This document shows positions 15,164-21,999 of a DNA stretch of 22,034 nucleotides, piece after piece. The notes beneath the pieces were generated by a model that worked only from the letters and a program-made list of their open reading frames with translations, made no database searches and was not told the origin of the DNA. Every line of letters starts with the position of its first letter. The stretch's first letter is position 1. Source of the stretch: a virus. The stretch lies in the IMG/VR virus record IMGVR_UViG_3300030108_000178, positions 1-22,034 of that record; one strand, 5' to 3'. Position numbers and translations under genes: made by a program.

Positions 15164-17192
15164 TGCTGCGACCCTCCAGTTTTCTCATAAGAGCGTACAT
15201 TCTTTTTGCCCCTTTGCGCCGTGATCCGTCGCCCATGTTTCTCACAGCCTTAGCCGTAAATACAAATTCGCCGTCACTGAGCATCGCTGGAATATCGTCA
15301 GACGTTCCAGTTCCCGGCCCATTGATAGCTCCGTTCTTTCTTGGAAACTTTGCTGTGCCGCCTTTCGCATACCCGTAAGGGTTATAGCCTGACGACGTTA
15401 ATGTGTTGACTCCACCAAAATTCAAACCATAAAGGTTGGGGTATTGTCGTAATAGTTCCATACCGGGGCTTTTGCCTGCCGCCATATCCTCAAAGCCCGG
15501 TGGAGGTTCTGCTTCCTCGCCACCAAGACCGCCTGTAAGAGCAAGTCCACCTATGCCCACTGCTGCGAGAGGACCATACGTTTGTAAAAAATTAGGTGCT
15601 GCTCCAGCTATGGCTGCATTTTTAGCAGCAACAGCTTCTGTTAAAGCAGTAGAAAAACCCTCAGTGCCTTGTGTAATTCCCGCATCTGCAAAAGTAGCTA
15701 AAGTATCGTCAAAAGCCTGTTGCCCTAGCACCTCTGCTTTTGCAGCGGCTGTATCCTTAATACGACCCGGCAAAATCTTGTCCAATCCTCTTTGAAATAA
15801 ATTTCTATCTGGGACAATCTTTCCAACACTTTCTTCAACAGCTTTTCTGGTCAGGTCACCGCCTACTTGGTTAGTCAGATCAACAGGTAAACTGGCTACA
15901 CCCGCATCAGCAGCACCTGTGCCTGCTTCATAAAACCTAAAAGGACTGCTTAAAGTCTGACCCGGATCTGTTTGCATAGCGAGTTTAGTCGCTTCATTTA
16001 ATCCCGTTAATGGTGGATTAGCAGGCAATTGAGAGGTAGGCATCAACGAGGTCCTACCAATTTCCGCGCTTGGTGACGCTGGAATGCCCGAATCAACCAA
16101 TATAGGGTCAACCGCATCAGTCACGGTTTCTGTAGCAATATCAGCGGCCTGTGACCCTACGTCCTCAAGACCTGTGTCTAGGGCAGGTGCTTCTGTGCCT
16201 CCTCCCCCAGTGATAAAATCTTTTGCTTTCTGTAACTGGCCTCCAACAGTGGTAGGTCCAGTGTAGCTTCCCGCTTGAAACGCTTCAGCACCACCAAAGA
16301 TGCCTGCGCCTGCGCCTCCTGCCAAACCGCCAATAGCACCTGCTTTGAGCGCGTCTTTAAGGTTACCGCCTGCTAATAAAGTAGAGCCTGCACTTCCAAC
16401 GAACCCAGACACAGCGGCTACTCCGACAGTAGAGCTGACTCCCATCGCTGTTGCAGCGGCAGGTCCAAGCACAAAAGCAAGGGCTAAGGTTGTAACAATG
16501 CGGCCAACTTTGGACTTAGCAAATTTTTTAACAGCTCTTCCAATGCTTTTAAGCGCCTTACCTACCCCCTTAAAAAGCTTTTTAAGGGGCTTGATAAAAA
16601 ACTCAGGTAGTCCGGTATTTGGGTTGATGCTGCCGCTTCCTCCCATTTGTTTTAAGACTCTCGCTTCTCGTGGAGAGATGTGTGCCAACATGGTATCGCC
16701 GTATCTGCCTTGATCGGCCATTGCTGCGGCTATTGGGCGTAACGTAGCAAGCCCACCTGCTGCAAATCCCTGTGGAGGCAACGGTGTTCCCGTAGAAGCA
16801 CGCATTTCATCTAAAGCAAGATTAAGTGCGGAAAAGAACTCCGCATCAAAAGTAGGAGGTAAAAGCTCTTCAGGAATATCCTGAGCCATATACTTTGCAC
16901 GTATCTGTGCATACTGCTCAGGCATAGCCAGTATCTCATCGACCATCTGATTTAACAGGTCTAGGACTTCTAGAGGTAAATTTTGATCCCTAAGTTCCGC
17001 TTTAAACTCTGCGACAGCAACCGGATCGGCCTCTGCTGCCGTGCTCAGAAGGTCCTCCGAAAACTCAGACGGAGGTATTTCCTGCCGCATTTGTTCAAAC
17101 GCAGCAAGATTTTCCGGCGTCATGCCGTTGTTAGGAGCTTGTGGAGCGGTTTGGGTTGGGAGTCCCGCTATTCCCGACATCGCTTCTGCCAT
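15156..17192 (-). CDS. Large virion protein with cationic helix and glycine-rich hydrophobic block
   Basis: The protein has 678 residues from ATG at 17192, with AAGG nine bases upstream. The N-terminal 135 residues are acidic and helical. G-F-A-A-G-G-L is at 142-148, and M-L-A-H-I-S-P-R-E-A at about 168-177. A strongly cationic amphipathic stretch covers about 200-231 (11 Lys and 2 Arg), followed at once by a hydrophobic Gly/Ala block to about 301 (A-L-A-F-V-L-G-P-A-A-A, A-I-G-G-L-A-G-G-A-G-A-G). Near the C-terminus G-Y-A-K-G-G-T (607-613) leads to M-L-S-D-G-E-F-V-F-T-A-K-A-V and R-R-K-G-A-K-R-M-Y, a module that recurs in marine phage proteins. The cationic-hydrophobic pair looks membrane-penetrating, as for an ejection protein. 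Function is inferred. Confidence 0.83.
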   Translation of the reverse strand: MAEAMSGIAGLPTQTAPQAPNNGMTPENLAAFEQMRQEIPPSEFSEDLLSTAAEADPVAVAEFKAELRDQNLPLEVLDLLNQMVDEILAMPEQYAQIRAKYMAQDIPEELLPPTFDAEFFSALNLALDEMRASTGTPLPPQGFAAGGLATLRPIAAAMADQGRYGDTMLAHISPREARVLKQMGGSGSINPNTGLPEFFIKPLKKLFKGVGKALKSIGRAVKKFAKSKVGRIVTTLALAFVLGPAAATAMGVSSTVGVAAVSGFVGSAGSTLLAGGNLKDALKAGAIGGLAGGAGAGIFGGAEAFQAGSYTGPTTVGGQLQKAKDFITGGGGTEAPALDTGLEDVGSQAADIATETVTDAVDPILVDSGIPASPSAEIGRTSLMPTSQLPANPPLTGLNEATKLAMQTDPGQTLSSPFRFYEAGTGAADAGVASLPVDLTNQVGGDLTRKAVEESVGKIVPDRNLFQRGLDKILPGRIKDTAAAKAEVLGQQAFDDTLATFADAGITQGTEGFSTALTEAVAAKNAAIAGAAPNFLQTYGPLAAVGIGGLALTGGLGGEEAEPPPGFEDMAAGKSPGMELLRQYPNLYGLNFGGVNTLTSSGYNPYGYAKGGTAKFPRKNGAINGPGTGTSDDIPAMLSDGEFVFTAKAVRNMGDGSRRKGAKRMYALMRKLEGRSNV

Positions 17193-17265
17193 GTAAAATT
17201 ACCTTTATGTTAGGTCTCATGGGACCGCGCGCGGGAAACGCGAATACAGCATTATCTAAAAAAAC
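17193..17265. other. 73-base gap in the late operon with inverted repeats
   Basis: The gap contains GGTCTCATGGGACC, an interrupted palindrome, next to the alternating run CCGCGCGCGG. A wider 6-base inverted repeat (TTAGGT and ACCTAA) encloses the whole. A run of seven T on the leftward strand near 17260 follows the end of the preceding gene but has no stem directly before it. It could fold in the transcript; it is not a standard terminator. Confidence 0.35.
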
Positions 17266-17598
17266 CTAATTTCTGTCCACTTCCAAATACGACAGATAAA
17301 AATGCACTGTCGCTTGTGAAGAGATTACGTTTAATTTATCACCAGCTTCCAAAACAAGGGGCACTCCGGCAAACACATCTACCGTTGCATCAGCTACAAG
17401 TGCTTGATCTTTATGCAAATAAGTATCTGTGCTGCTCCCACTATCGTTTTGAATAACCGTAATATCGCTTGACGAGGCGTTTGCATTTGTCACCCGCAGA
17501 CTTTTTAAAATCGCCGTCGTTGCAGCGGGGACCGTATACATAGTAGTTTCGGTGGCCGCTGAAGGTATAACGTTTTTCTGTAAAAACCTATCTGACAT
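17266..17598 (-). CDS. Small virion-associated protein, all-beta
   Basis: A 110-residue protein with no named family that I recognise. It is dominated by short beta strands and Ser/Thr/Val (T-T-M-Y-T-V-P-A, A-I-L-K-S-L-R-V-T-N, D-I-T-V-I-Q-N and L-V-L-E-A-G-D-K-L-N-V). This resembles small jelly-roll-like decoration or tail-attached proteins found next to tail genes in marine phages. It follows the 57-residue gene with no gap (TAG then ATG), so it depends on coupled translation. The likely place is in the virion, near the tail; confidence in the gene is good, in its role low. Confidence 0.75.
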   Translation of the reverse strand: MSDRFLQKNVIPSAATETTMYTVPAATTAILKSLRVTNANASSSDITVIQNDSGSSTDTYLHKDQALVADATVDVFAGVPLVLEAGDKLNVISSQATVHFYLSYLEVDRN

Positions 17599-17772
17599 CT
17601 AAATTCCAAACCATGTTCGCCCTGTGCCTTTGTTTTCTGACACATAGGACGTATATGAACCGTTTAATTGAAGCACAATTTGCTCCAAGGACCTTACTAA
17701 CTGATTAAATTGTCGAGCATCGTACTCAGGAGAAGTCGTGTTAGGTAAACGTACATTAGTGATTTTGCTCAT
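17599..17772 (-). CDS. 57-residue phage protein between tail genes
   Basis: I found this by translating the gap between the gp10-like gene and the small beta protein. It begins M-S-K-I-T-N-V-R-L-P-N and ends T-W-F-G-I. The ATG at 17772 overlaps the upstream stop by four bases (ATGA), and the TAG at 17599 is followed directly by the next ATG, so it fits the operon exactly. A helical middle (A-R-Q-F-N-Q-L-V-R-S-L-E-Q-I-V-L-Q-L) has hydrophobic residues at heptad-like spacing and could form a coiled coil. No function is recognised; a small tail or head-completion component is possible. Confidence 0.8.
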   Translation of the reverse strand: MSKITNVRLPNTTSPEYDARQFNQLVRSLEQIVLQLNGSYTSYVSENKGTGRTWFGI

Positions 17773-19637
17773 CTTATCCCATCCGGTTGAATATCTACAC
17801 GCAACGTGCCGTATCGCCAGTCGGTATCAAGGGCGCTACTGGTTATTTTAAGGGAAATCTGCCGTCCTCTCGCTCTTGTGTCTATCTTTTGTGTTGTTGG
17901 GGACACAGTATAAGGGTCCAGTGAACTGTTTGTTGCAGCTGACTGAGGATAGGCCCTAAGAAACAGGTTTACTGTTAAGTCGCCCTGTTGGTCTTTAAAA
18001 TCGGGGATAAAACGTTTCATGTACATCATGTTATCCCCATCTCCTATGTCAAAATAACCTGACGTAATAAACGCCGAGATGGGTTGACCGTTGGCATTTA
18101 TGCCTTTTTCCTGCTCATACACTTGAGCGCGTCCGGCTGTTAAGCCATAAATAGTGCTGATCGTAGACTCTGTGCCTGTAGAATCGTATTCAGTGGCTAA
18201 AGGATTATCATAAGCCCCGTAATCTTGCCAAGCGGTTCTTGATAACGTCCCTATTGACCAAACGTTTTCCACATAGTTATACGTCACACAACGATCAACA
18301 TAGTCACTGCTTGATGAACAGTAAAACCATGTTACCTCGTTAAATTGACTATTTAATCCTGCATACACCTTATTTCGTTGTATGAGGTTTATATCTTCAA
18401 ACACATAATCCTGCACCGTAGAGGGCAATTTTTTAACTGTGCCGTCAAATAGATAGAAGGCTTCTATACCCATCCAAAAGGCTATTCCATTCACGTCTAT
18501 CGCTGCATGAGGTCCTGAACACCCACAGTTAGCCCCTAATTGTGTAAAGCCAAACGTGTAGGGAGGACCTATATATTGCATACCATGCAGTGAAGTGTCC
18601 GTGATAATAAGCAATTGCCCACGAGAACGGATTGCTGTGACTATTTCGTTACCATCAGTAAGTCTTTGACCCCCAGCGGTATTAGTGGCGCTTTCAGCAA
18701 ACGTGTTAATGTCTTCTTGATCGGAGAATCTCACAAACATAGGGTCTTGAGACGCAGGATCGCCTATAGTGGTCTCCGTGCCTAATAACACTAAATGTCT
18801 GTCTGGAGAGCTGACCAAAGCATATTTACTTTTTGTAGGTGCTCCTGTTACTTGTGTTGCTCTTGTAGTTGTTCCGGCTGAAAGGTCCCAACGAAAAGTT
18901 TTACCATCCTGTAGTTGACAAATAACATCTTCACCAAAAAGGTCAAGTTGCCATACCCGTGCAGCTAAACTAATTCCTGTTACGCCTGAGCGCGGAGTTC
19001 CCCACGTAGAAGCTCCCCATGTTCCAGTGCCCCATCCAAAATCAAAATAACTGAAATCTGATCCTGTGTTTATCTGATAAGCGCCTACAACAGAGGACCC
19101 CCCATTACCTGTATCAGAGGCGTCTGCTGCTATTGAAGCTGTAATCGTATAAGTGTCTACCGTAAGAACTTCTGTAACCTCATATTCAGCGTTCAATAAA
19201 GCGGCTGTAATGTTTCCTCCCAAGCTCACTGCGCCTGAGTACGTTACAAAATCACCTGCTAGTGCGCCGTGAGCTGTGTCTGTTACTGTAATAACCGCAG
19301 AGCCATTAGATGCGGAAAAAGTGACATCCCCCGCTGCTGTTGTTTCCCTTATTGGAGTAACATCGAACCATGCTCCTCCTGTGCTTACATACAACTTCTT
19401 ATGAGTGCCTACCATGGCATACGGCACACCTGTCAAACTTGTCCACGTAATTATATCTGAGGGTCGGCCAACAAGATAAATGTTTGAAAAATCTCCAAAC
19501 TCCTGCCATCCTCCTATTTTTTCGGGAAGTCCAAAACGAAAACGCACGTTGTCACAATCCGTCCAGCCGCCTTCCGCACCATACTCAGTGTTTTGTTTAT
19601 CAATTCCTGCTGCTAGTGCTAATCGAAAATAAGCCAT
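17769..19637 (-). CDS. Tail protein resembling P22 gp10 / T7 gp12 (nozzle or DNA-stabilisation protein)
   Basis: This 622-residue protein is mainly beta. It begins with G-W-T-D-C-D-N-V-R-F-R-F-G-L-P-E-K-I-G-G-W and contains repeated blade-like units: V-W-Q-L-D-L-F-G-E-D-V-I-C-Q, L-L-I-I-T-D-T-S-L-H-G-M-Q-Y, I-A-F-W-M-G-I-E-A-F-Y-L-F-D-G and Y-N-Y-V-E-N-V-W-S. The phrases near L-F-G-E-D and the following G-K-T-F-R-W-D are typical of the packaged-DNA-stabilisation or tail-tube proteins of short-tailed phages, which form a beta-propeller plug under the portal. A Ser/Thr/Val-rich insertion at about residues 100-180 could be an extra beta domain. The start ATG at 19637 overlaps the lysozyme stop by one base (TAATG). 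The family call comes from remembered motifs. Confidence 0.72.
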   Translation of the reverse strand: MAYFRLALAAGIDKQNTEYGAEGGWTDCDNVRFRFGLPEKIGGWQEFGDFSNIYLVGRPSDIITWTSLTGVPYAMVGTHKKLYVSTGGAWFDVTPIRETTAAGDVTFSASNGSAVITVTDTAHGALAGDFVTYSGAVSLGGNITAALLNAEYEVTEVLTVDTYTITASIAADASDTGNGGSSVVGAYQINTGSDFSYFDFGWGTGTWGASTWGTPRSGVTGISLAARVWQLDLFGEDVICQLQDGKTFRWDLSAGTTTRATQVTGAPTKSKYALVSSPDRHLVLLGTETTIGDPASQDPMFVRFSDQEDINTFAESATNTAGGQRLTDGNEIVTAIRSRGQLLIITDTSLHGMQYIGPPYTFGFTQLGANCGCSGPHAAIDVNGIAFWMGIEAFYLFDGTVKKLPSTVQDYVFEDINLIQRNKVYAGLNSQFNEVTWFYCSSSSDYVDRCVTYNYVENVWSIGTLSRTAWQDYGAYDNPLATEYDSTGTESTISTIYGLTAGRAQVYEQEKGINANGQPISAFITSGYFDIGDGDNMMYMKRFIPDFKDQQGDLTVNLFLRAYPQSAATNSSLDPYTVSPTTQKIDTRARGRQISLKITSSALDTDWRYGTLRVDIQPDGIR

Positions 19638-20065
19638 TAGTCCAGATACTCGTTTGTTTTTATTTGGTCAGTAAGCTCTAAAGCCCTGCCCTTCACTTGA
19701 CGCGCCCATAGGCTATCAAGAAATTCGGCGGCTGCGCCATCCCAATCGTTGTTCTCTAAACAAGCAATTGACTTTTGAAACTTAGAAAATGTAGTTTGTC
19801 CTAAGTTAAAGTGAATATTAACAATAGCGTCTTTTCTTGGTCCATCAGGCATTTGCTTAAACCACGCATAATGAGAAAGTTCTTCTATTGTTCTATTTAT
19901 GTCGTTATTTAGTAAATATTCTATTTCTTCTTCTGAAAGACCCAAGCCGTTTTTAGAGATGTTCCTGCCGCAAGCAATGTGCTCAAGGCCGTGCATGTCT
20001 AAGTAGACGTGAGATTTAACCCCTTCATGGCGTTTAAGTTGTTCAATTAGCTTACTTTTTTGCAC
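19637..20065 (-). CDS. GH24 phage lysozyme (T4-like endolysin) with His at the catalytic Thr position
   Basis: This enzyme cleaves the glycan chains of peptidoglycan at lysis. From GTG at 20065 it has 142 residues. Catalytic Glu is E14 (K-R-H-E-G-V-K) and Asp is D23 (Y-L-D-M-H-G), with the same spacing as T4 lysozyme E11 and D20. Where T4 has Thr26 there is His29 (L-E-H-I-A-C-G-R-N-I). Further family signs are L-S-E-E-E-I-E-Y-L-L, N-I-H-F-N-L-G and the C-terminal W-A-R-Q-V-K-G-R-A. No signal or SAR helix is present, so release should depend on the holin. GGAGG five bases before the GTG decides the start; the ATG at 20077 has no binding site and would add four residues. It overlaps the holin gene by 14 bases. 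Confidence 0.92.
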   Translation of the reverse strand: MQKSKLIEQLKRHEGVKSHVYLDMHGLEHIACGRNISKNGLGLSEEEIEYLLNNDINRTIEELSHYAWFKQMPDGPRKDAIVNIHFNLGQTTFSKFQKSIACLENNDWDGAAAEFLDSLWARQVKGRALELTDQIKTNEYLD

Positions 20066-20522
20066 TTGAGCCTCCATAATAGAACGCCGCTGCCGTACCT
20101 AAAATTCCTGATAGCTGGCCTAATACCAAACTTATAATCGTTTCATCGCTTTGATCATGCGGCATCAGGGTCACGATCATAACAAAAGCGCCATACAGCA
20201 GAAGTGTCAGCACTGTAAAGACTTTTGGGGTCCAGTCCGTTGCAAAGTTAGCTCGTGCATCTTTCCGGTCATCCACTTCAGTTTTAAACGACTCTAAATC
20301 AATTTCCATTTCTCGGATACGGTCTTTAAAGTCATTGTCTGCTTCCTTGAGAAGCACTGCCTTTTCGGGTTGCTTCTCAATTAAATCCTCTATTTCATTA
20401 GCCGTAGCATCTGGCACACCTAACTTCTGTGCAGCCATCTTGACAGCCATTCCGGCCATTGGCCCTCCTGCTGCCGAGGCAATCGTAGGGGCTAGGCTTT
20501 TGAGTAGTCCACCTAATTTCAT
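20052..20522 (-). CDS. Holin of the 3TM / gene-transfer-agent-release type
   Basis: The holin forms inner-membrane holes that set the time of lysis and release the lysozyme. The 156-residue protein has a weakly hydrophobic Gly/Ala N-terminus (A-P-T-I-A-S-A-A-G-G-P-M-A-G-M-A, about 11-30), a charged middle with D-D-R-K-D-A-R-A, and two clear membrane segments at about 100-120 and 128-150. It ends in the short basic S-S-A-K-K. The order charged helix, D-W-x-P-K, TM, TM fits the 3TM holin family. The start ATG at 20522 has no Shine-Dalgarno sequence that I can find; just upstream is a small hairpin, CACTT-ATTA-AAGTG. Weak translation would be one way to delay lysis. Confidence 0.82.
   Translation of the reverse strand: MKLGGLLKSLAPTIASAAGGPMAGMAVKMAAQKLGVPDATANEIEDLIEKQPEKAVLLKEADNDFKDRIREMEIDLESFKTEVDDRKDARANFATDWTPKVFTVLTLLLYGAFVMIVTLMPHDQSDETIISLVLGQLSGILGTAAAFYYGGSSAKK
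20071..20075 (-). promoter_or_regulatory. Ribosome binding site favouring a GTG start for the lysozyme
   Basis: GGAGG on the minus strand lies five bases before GTG at 20065 and inside the holin reading frame. It overlaps the alternative ATG at 20077, which therefore cannot use it. Confidence 0.55.
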
Positions 20523-20565
20523 TGTAGTAACAAATACACTTTAATAAGTGCCTCTAGTTCGTTAA

Positions 20566-20775
20566 TTACTTTCCCTCGGTGCTTTCCTCCGTGATGGTAT
20601 CTATAGTATCGCACACATCAGGAACCCGTATTCCAGTGGTCACTTCAGTAGTTACACGGCCTACAGCACGTATGCCCTTGTAGACACCGGAGCAGTATAG
20701 TTGTTTATTAGCGATCATTTCTTCCGAAACTGTGCAGCCAGTTATCAATAAACACAACGCAAAAACTCTAAGCAT
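20566..20775 (-). CDS. Small lipoprotein of the lysis cassette, candidate outer spanin
   Basis: The protein has 69 residues from ATG at 20775, which has GAGG six bases upstream and overlaps the lipase stop by 8 bases (ATGCTTAG); an earlier start at 20790 is less likely. It has a short signal peptide (M-L-R-V-F-A-L-C-L-L) and a lipobox I-T-G-C with the lipidated Cys at residue 14. The mature part is about 56 residues with two more Cys (Y-C-S and V-C-D), and it is not Pro-rich, unlike lambda Rz1. With Thr at +2 it should go to the outer membrane. Outer-membrane lipoproteins in holin-lysozyme cassettes usually act as o-spanins, but no matching inner-membrane partner with an N-terminal anchor is seen here. 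Confidence 0.75.
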   Translation of the reverse strand: MLRVFALCLLITGCTVSEEMIANKQLYCSGVYKGIRAVGRVTTEVTTGIRVPDVCDTIDTITEESTEGK

Positions 20776-21511
20776 TTTCCACCTCATCAAGCATTTTATT
20801 AAGATCCTTTATGTCTTCTTCACTTGGCGCACTGTTTTGAGCGTCTAAAAAACGTTCAAGGCGTTCTTTATACCCTTCCATAAAATGGTCCGACACTGCG
20901 TCCTTGATGCTTCTGTCCTCTTTTCTAGTTTGTTTAGAAGGATCAATTAGGTCTTGTCCATTGTTAGCAAAGTACAACATTTTCTGAGATACAGAAGGCC
21001 CGTAGCAAAGACGGGGTATGCGTGCCACCATGTCCGAACCTTGCACACAAGAAATTTGGTTATCAAGCGTGGTCATTGCTCGTTTGAAACCTTTAAAAAA
21101 AGTATTAGGTTTGCCAAAAGTAATAATGTTTAAGTTGTCGTGTTTTTTCCACAATTTAGCTGCACTTAACTCTGCTAATGCTCCACCAAGACTATGCCCA
21201 CAAATTAAAGTGCGCTTTTTCATATCAACGTGTTTAAGTATCTTTTTCCAAATAGAGGCGTGTTGAGCAACAAAACCGCCATGACAAAGCCTCCCTGCAT
21301 AAGGCACGGGTATGACAGCTAGGTCCGTAAGAATATCTAGTTTTTCCTGCGTCCCACGAAAAGCTATAATATCCACGGTTTCTCTTTTTGCTACATAAGC
21401 CGTTGCAGATGTCCACTTACTTTCAATTTTTATAGCGTCTTCTACAAAATCCCTATAAGCCTTCATACTCCAAGAACACGCCATGTTAAGCAGTACAGGG
21501 TCTAGTTTCAT
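20768..21511 (-). CDS. Class 3 lipase (alpha/beta hydrolase)
   Basis: A 247-residue enzyme predicted to hydrolyse acyl-glycerols or phospholipids. It shows the class 3 lipase layout: F-R-G-T at 51-54 near the oxyanion region, the nucleophile elbow G-H-S107-L-G-G-A, the catalytic Asp in G-S-D160-M-V-A-R-I-P-R, and His209 in S-D-H-F-M-E-G-Y. The C-terminal 35 residues are acidic and helical. No signal peptide is visible, so it would stay in the cytoplasm unless it leaves through the holin. The start ATG at 21511 overlaps the previous stop by one base (TAATG), and its end overlaps the lipoprotein start. It lies in the lysis cassette, which suggests a role in membrane breakdown; a role in lipid supply or in the virion is also possible. 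Confidence 0.9.
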   Translation of the reverse strand: MKLDPVLLNMACSWSMKAYRDFVEDAIKIESKWTSATAYVAKRETVDIIAFRGTQEKLDILTDLAVIPVPYAGRLCHGGFVAQHASIWKKILKHVDMKKRTLICGHSLGGALAELSAAKLWKKHDNLNIITFGKPNTFFKGFKRAMTTLDNQISCVQGSDMVARIPRLCYGPSVSQKMLYFANNGQDLIDPSKQTRKEDRSIKDAVSDHFMEGYKERLERFLDAQNSAPSEEDIKDLNKMLDEVENA

Positions 21512-21999
21512 TATTCAGCTCCAATCCCAAAAATTAAAAATACCGCACCGAAAATAAAAATAACTGTACCTACAAGCCATGCAAACATTACGGCTAGGTC
21601 ACGTACCAAAGCATCTTCTGCTTTTTCTGCGGCAGCTTTTTGTTTCCTTTTAACTTCGCGTTTCTTCTCTATTTTAACCGCTTCTTTCTTTATCTTTACC
21701 CATCTATGGGTCTGCCCCTTGCGAGAGTAATAATCTCCCACTTTCTTCATCATTCGCTCAATACGCTCTTCTTGCTGGTCTATCGTAATGGCTTCTTCAA
21801 GCGCAGAACCTACCATCAAATCATCAGTACCAGCCTGACGAGCTTTCTGTATATGCTCCTCAACTTTCTTCTTGGCAGTGAAGAAACGGCCTACTTCTCC
21901 AGCCATGTCCTCGACTTCTTTTTTCTTGGCAATAGCCGACTGTACAACAACAAACGCAGAGTCTAAGGCTTTTATTGCGAGTAACGCTTCACCGATCAT
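21511..21999 (-). CDS. Unknown protein with C-terminal membrane anchor
   Basis: No function is recognised. It has 162 residues from ATG at 21999, which has AGGTGG five bases upstream; a GTG at 22008 would overlap that site. It is helical and rich in Lys and Glu. About residues 103-131 form a highly charged helix (V-K-I-K-K-E-A-V-K-I-E-K-K-R-E-V-K-R-K), followed by one hydrophobic segment at about 136-158 (F-A-W-L-V-G-T-V-I-F-I-F-G-A-V-F-L-I-F-G) and a two-residue end. It therefore looks tail-anchored with most of the protein in the cytoplasm, the reverse of a lambda Rz spanin. Proteins of this shape recur before lysis genes in marine phages. An ATGA overlap links it to the gene upstream. Confidence 0.8.
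   Translation of the reverse strand: MIGEALLAIKALDSAFVVVQSAIAKKKEVEDMAGEVGRFFTAKKKVEEHIQKARQAGTDDLMVGSALEEAITIDQQEERIERMMKKVGDYYSRKGQTHRWVKIKKEAVKIEKKREVKRKQKAAAEKAEDALVRDLAVMFAWLVGTVIFIFGAVFLIFGIGAE

Noticed and set aside
16300-16713. Rightward open frame of 137 codons inside the 678-residue virion gene
   Set aside because: It is antisense to a Gly/Ala-rich gene; its Pro/Ala-rich translation is what the opposite strand of such codons gives, and it has no binding site or family motif.
21511-21999. Inner spanin (Rz) identity for the tail-anchored protein
   Set aside because: Rz-type spanins have an N-terminal anchor and a periplasmic coiled coil; here the single membrane segment is at the extreme C-terminus.
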